Shown here piece by piece: positions 5,740 through 6,449 of a DNA stretch of 6,449 bases; the first letter of the stretch is position 1, and each line of letters starts with the position of its first letter. The DNA lies in the NCBI GenBank assembly GCA_030049565.1, contig JASIKQ010000206.1:1-6449 (forward strand), written 5' to 3'. The stretch is from Candidatus Sulfotelmatobacter sp. (GTDB taxonomy: Bacteria > Acidobacteriota > Terriglobia > Terriglobales > Acidobacteriaceae). The notes below the pieces were generated by a model, which was not told the origin of the DNA, did no database searches, and worked only from the letters and a program-made list of their open reading frames with translations. The position numbers were made by a program, and so were the translations under genes.

Positions 5740-6449
5740 TTTCGTTTGAGAGCATCCGGCGAGCTGCCGTCTTTGACTTTGATCGCGAGCACGGTCTGAT
5801 CGTCGAAAGTCTCGACGCCGGCAGAAAATTCGCCCACAGCTTTGAACAGACGATCCACGACCGAAGCGGCGGACTGGCCAACGCAATTGGCGATGAGTTT
5901 TTCCACGCGGCCCCGGCCAAAAAGATCGCCGCTACGATTGCGCGCGTCCAGAATTCCATCGGAGAAGAAAATGAACATATCGCCCGCTTTTGCCTCGAAA
6001 TGGAATTCGTCATAGTTGGCGTCATCGAACAGTCCGAGCGGCAAACCCGTGGCCTCAATTACCTGGATCTTTCCATCCTGCAAATAAACAGGACGGGGCA
6101 GACCCGAATTTGCCACCACCAAAGTGCGATTGGGGTCGTCCCACACCGCATAGATCAGCGAGACGAACTGGCCGTCAATGCGCCGTTCCGCCAGCGACAG
6201 GTTCACAGCCGAGAGCATATCTCCCGGGCCGGGCTCGACCGGCGCATGAGAACGCAGGATGCCGCTCACCAGAGCCGCGTAAATAGCGGCGGGAGCGCCT
6301 TTTCCACTGACGTCGCCGATGACGATGCCCAGGCGGGAAAGAGAGTACGGGATGAAGTCGTAAAGGTCGCCGCCGATCGCTCGTGCCGGAGTAAACTTTG
6401 CCGCCAACTCCAAATGCTCCATCTTCGGAAGAGTCTGGGGGAGCAGCCG
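5736..6449 (-). CDS. SpoIIE/RsbU-type PP2C serine phosphatase (5' end cut by window edge)
   Basis: The last 237 residues of a PPM/PP2C-type phosphatase of the SpoIIE family, which removes phosphate from Ser/Thr and often acts on anti-sigma-factor antagonists. Counting from the first residue in the window: RLLPQTLP (1-8), GGDLYDF (26-32, metal-binding D28), GDVSGKGAPAA (45-55, D46), FFSDGILDARN (161-171, D164), FGRGRV (177-182) and FDDQTVLAIKV (215-225, D217). All expected metal-ligand aspartates are present. The frame remains open to the right edge, and RLLPQTLP is the usual linker before this domain, so the Met at 6422 is internal and an N-terminal sensory region (often GAF, PAS or HAMP) probably lies outside. 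Its TGA overlaps the ATG of lysA. The substrate and any partner kinase cannot be told from this window. Confidence 0.93.
   Translation of the reverse strand, partial: RLLPQTLPKMEHLELAAKFTPARAIGGDLYDFIPYSLSRLGIVIGDVSGKGAPAAIYAALVSGILRSHAPVEPGPGDMLSAVNLSLAERRIDGQFVSLIYAVWDDPNRTLVVANSGLPRPVYLQDGKIQVIEATGLPLGLFDDANYDEFHFEAKAGDMFIFFSDGILDARNRSGDLFGRGRVEKLIANCVGQSAASVVDRLFKAVGEFSAGVETFDDQTVLAIKVKDGSSPDALKRK

Noticed and set aside
5740..5886. 49-codon upstream extension of lysA
   Set aside because: It lies inside the phosphatase gene, opposite none of its own signals, and gives an Arg/Ser-rich peptide. The ATGA overlap at 5739 is a better start.
5990..6286. 98-codon plus-strand open frame opposite the phosphatase
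   Set aside because: It is Pro/Arg-rich with no domain and is antisense to conserved phosphatase motifs.
5736..6422. Complete 228-residue phosphatase starting at the Met at 6422
   Set aside because: The frame continues upstream to the window edge with RLLPQTLP, the usual lead-in to a SpoIIE domain, so the gene is partial and this Met is internal.
1..6449. Search for CRISPR arrays, tRNAs, insertion sequences, attachment sites and defence genes
   Set aside because: No regularly spaced repeats, tRNA-like cloverleaf, transposase or terminal inverted repeats, or defence domains were seen on either strand.

Overview
The window looks like chromosomal DNA of a free-living, moderately GC-rich bacterium, most likely an Acidobacteriota member. 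This is inferred from gene style: a Ser/Thr kinase joined through one membrane helix to a TolB/WD40-like propeller, a SpoIIE-type phosphatase next to lysA, and a LysA N-terminus containing SWFERPPGF. No marker gene such as 16S rRNA is present, so the assignment is provisional. I see no tRNA, rRNA, transposase, integrase, CRISPR array or phage gene. The content is mostly housekeeping with two signalling genes at the edges.

Layout. (1) 1-1378, minus strand: a receptor-like Ser/Thr protein kinase whose 3' end runs off the left edge. (2) 1379-1647: a divergent intergenic region with a candidate promoter on each strand and an 11-bp perfect inverted repeat between them. (3) 1648-2397, plus strand: yebC, closed by a strong, probably bidirectional terminator. 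(4) 2398-2678: an intergenic region with a 14-bp-period tandem repeat, an A-tract, three DnaA-box-like 9-mers spaced 12-13 bp apart, and a hairpin. (5) 2679-3446 and 3502-4413, plus strand: tlyA, read from a TTG start, then nadK, a pairing common in bacteria. (6) 4408-5739, minus strand: lysA, convergent with nadK and overlapping it by 6 bp at the stop codons. (7) 5736-6449, minus strand: a SpoIIE/PP2C-type phosphatase, cut by the right edge, whose TGA overlaps the lysA ATG as ATGA.

How the genes relate. YebC (translation of difficult sequences and/or transcription) and TlyA (rRNA 2'-O-methylation) both act on the translation machinery. NadK supplies NADP(H), and LysA makes lysine from meso-diaminopimelate. 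The kinase and phosphatase are both Ser/Thr-phosphorylation signalling proteins, but they lie in separate transcription units about 4.4 kb apart, so proximity does not show that they are partners. No clearly new system is visible. The items most worth a second look are the DnaA-box-like cluster, the inverted repeat in the divergent promoter region, and the translational coupling of a signalling phosphatase to lysA.
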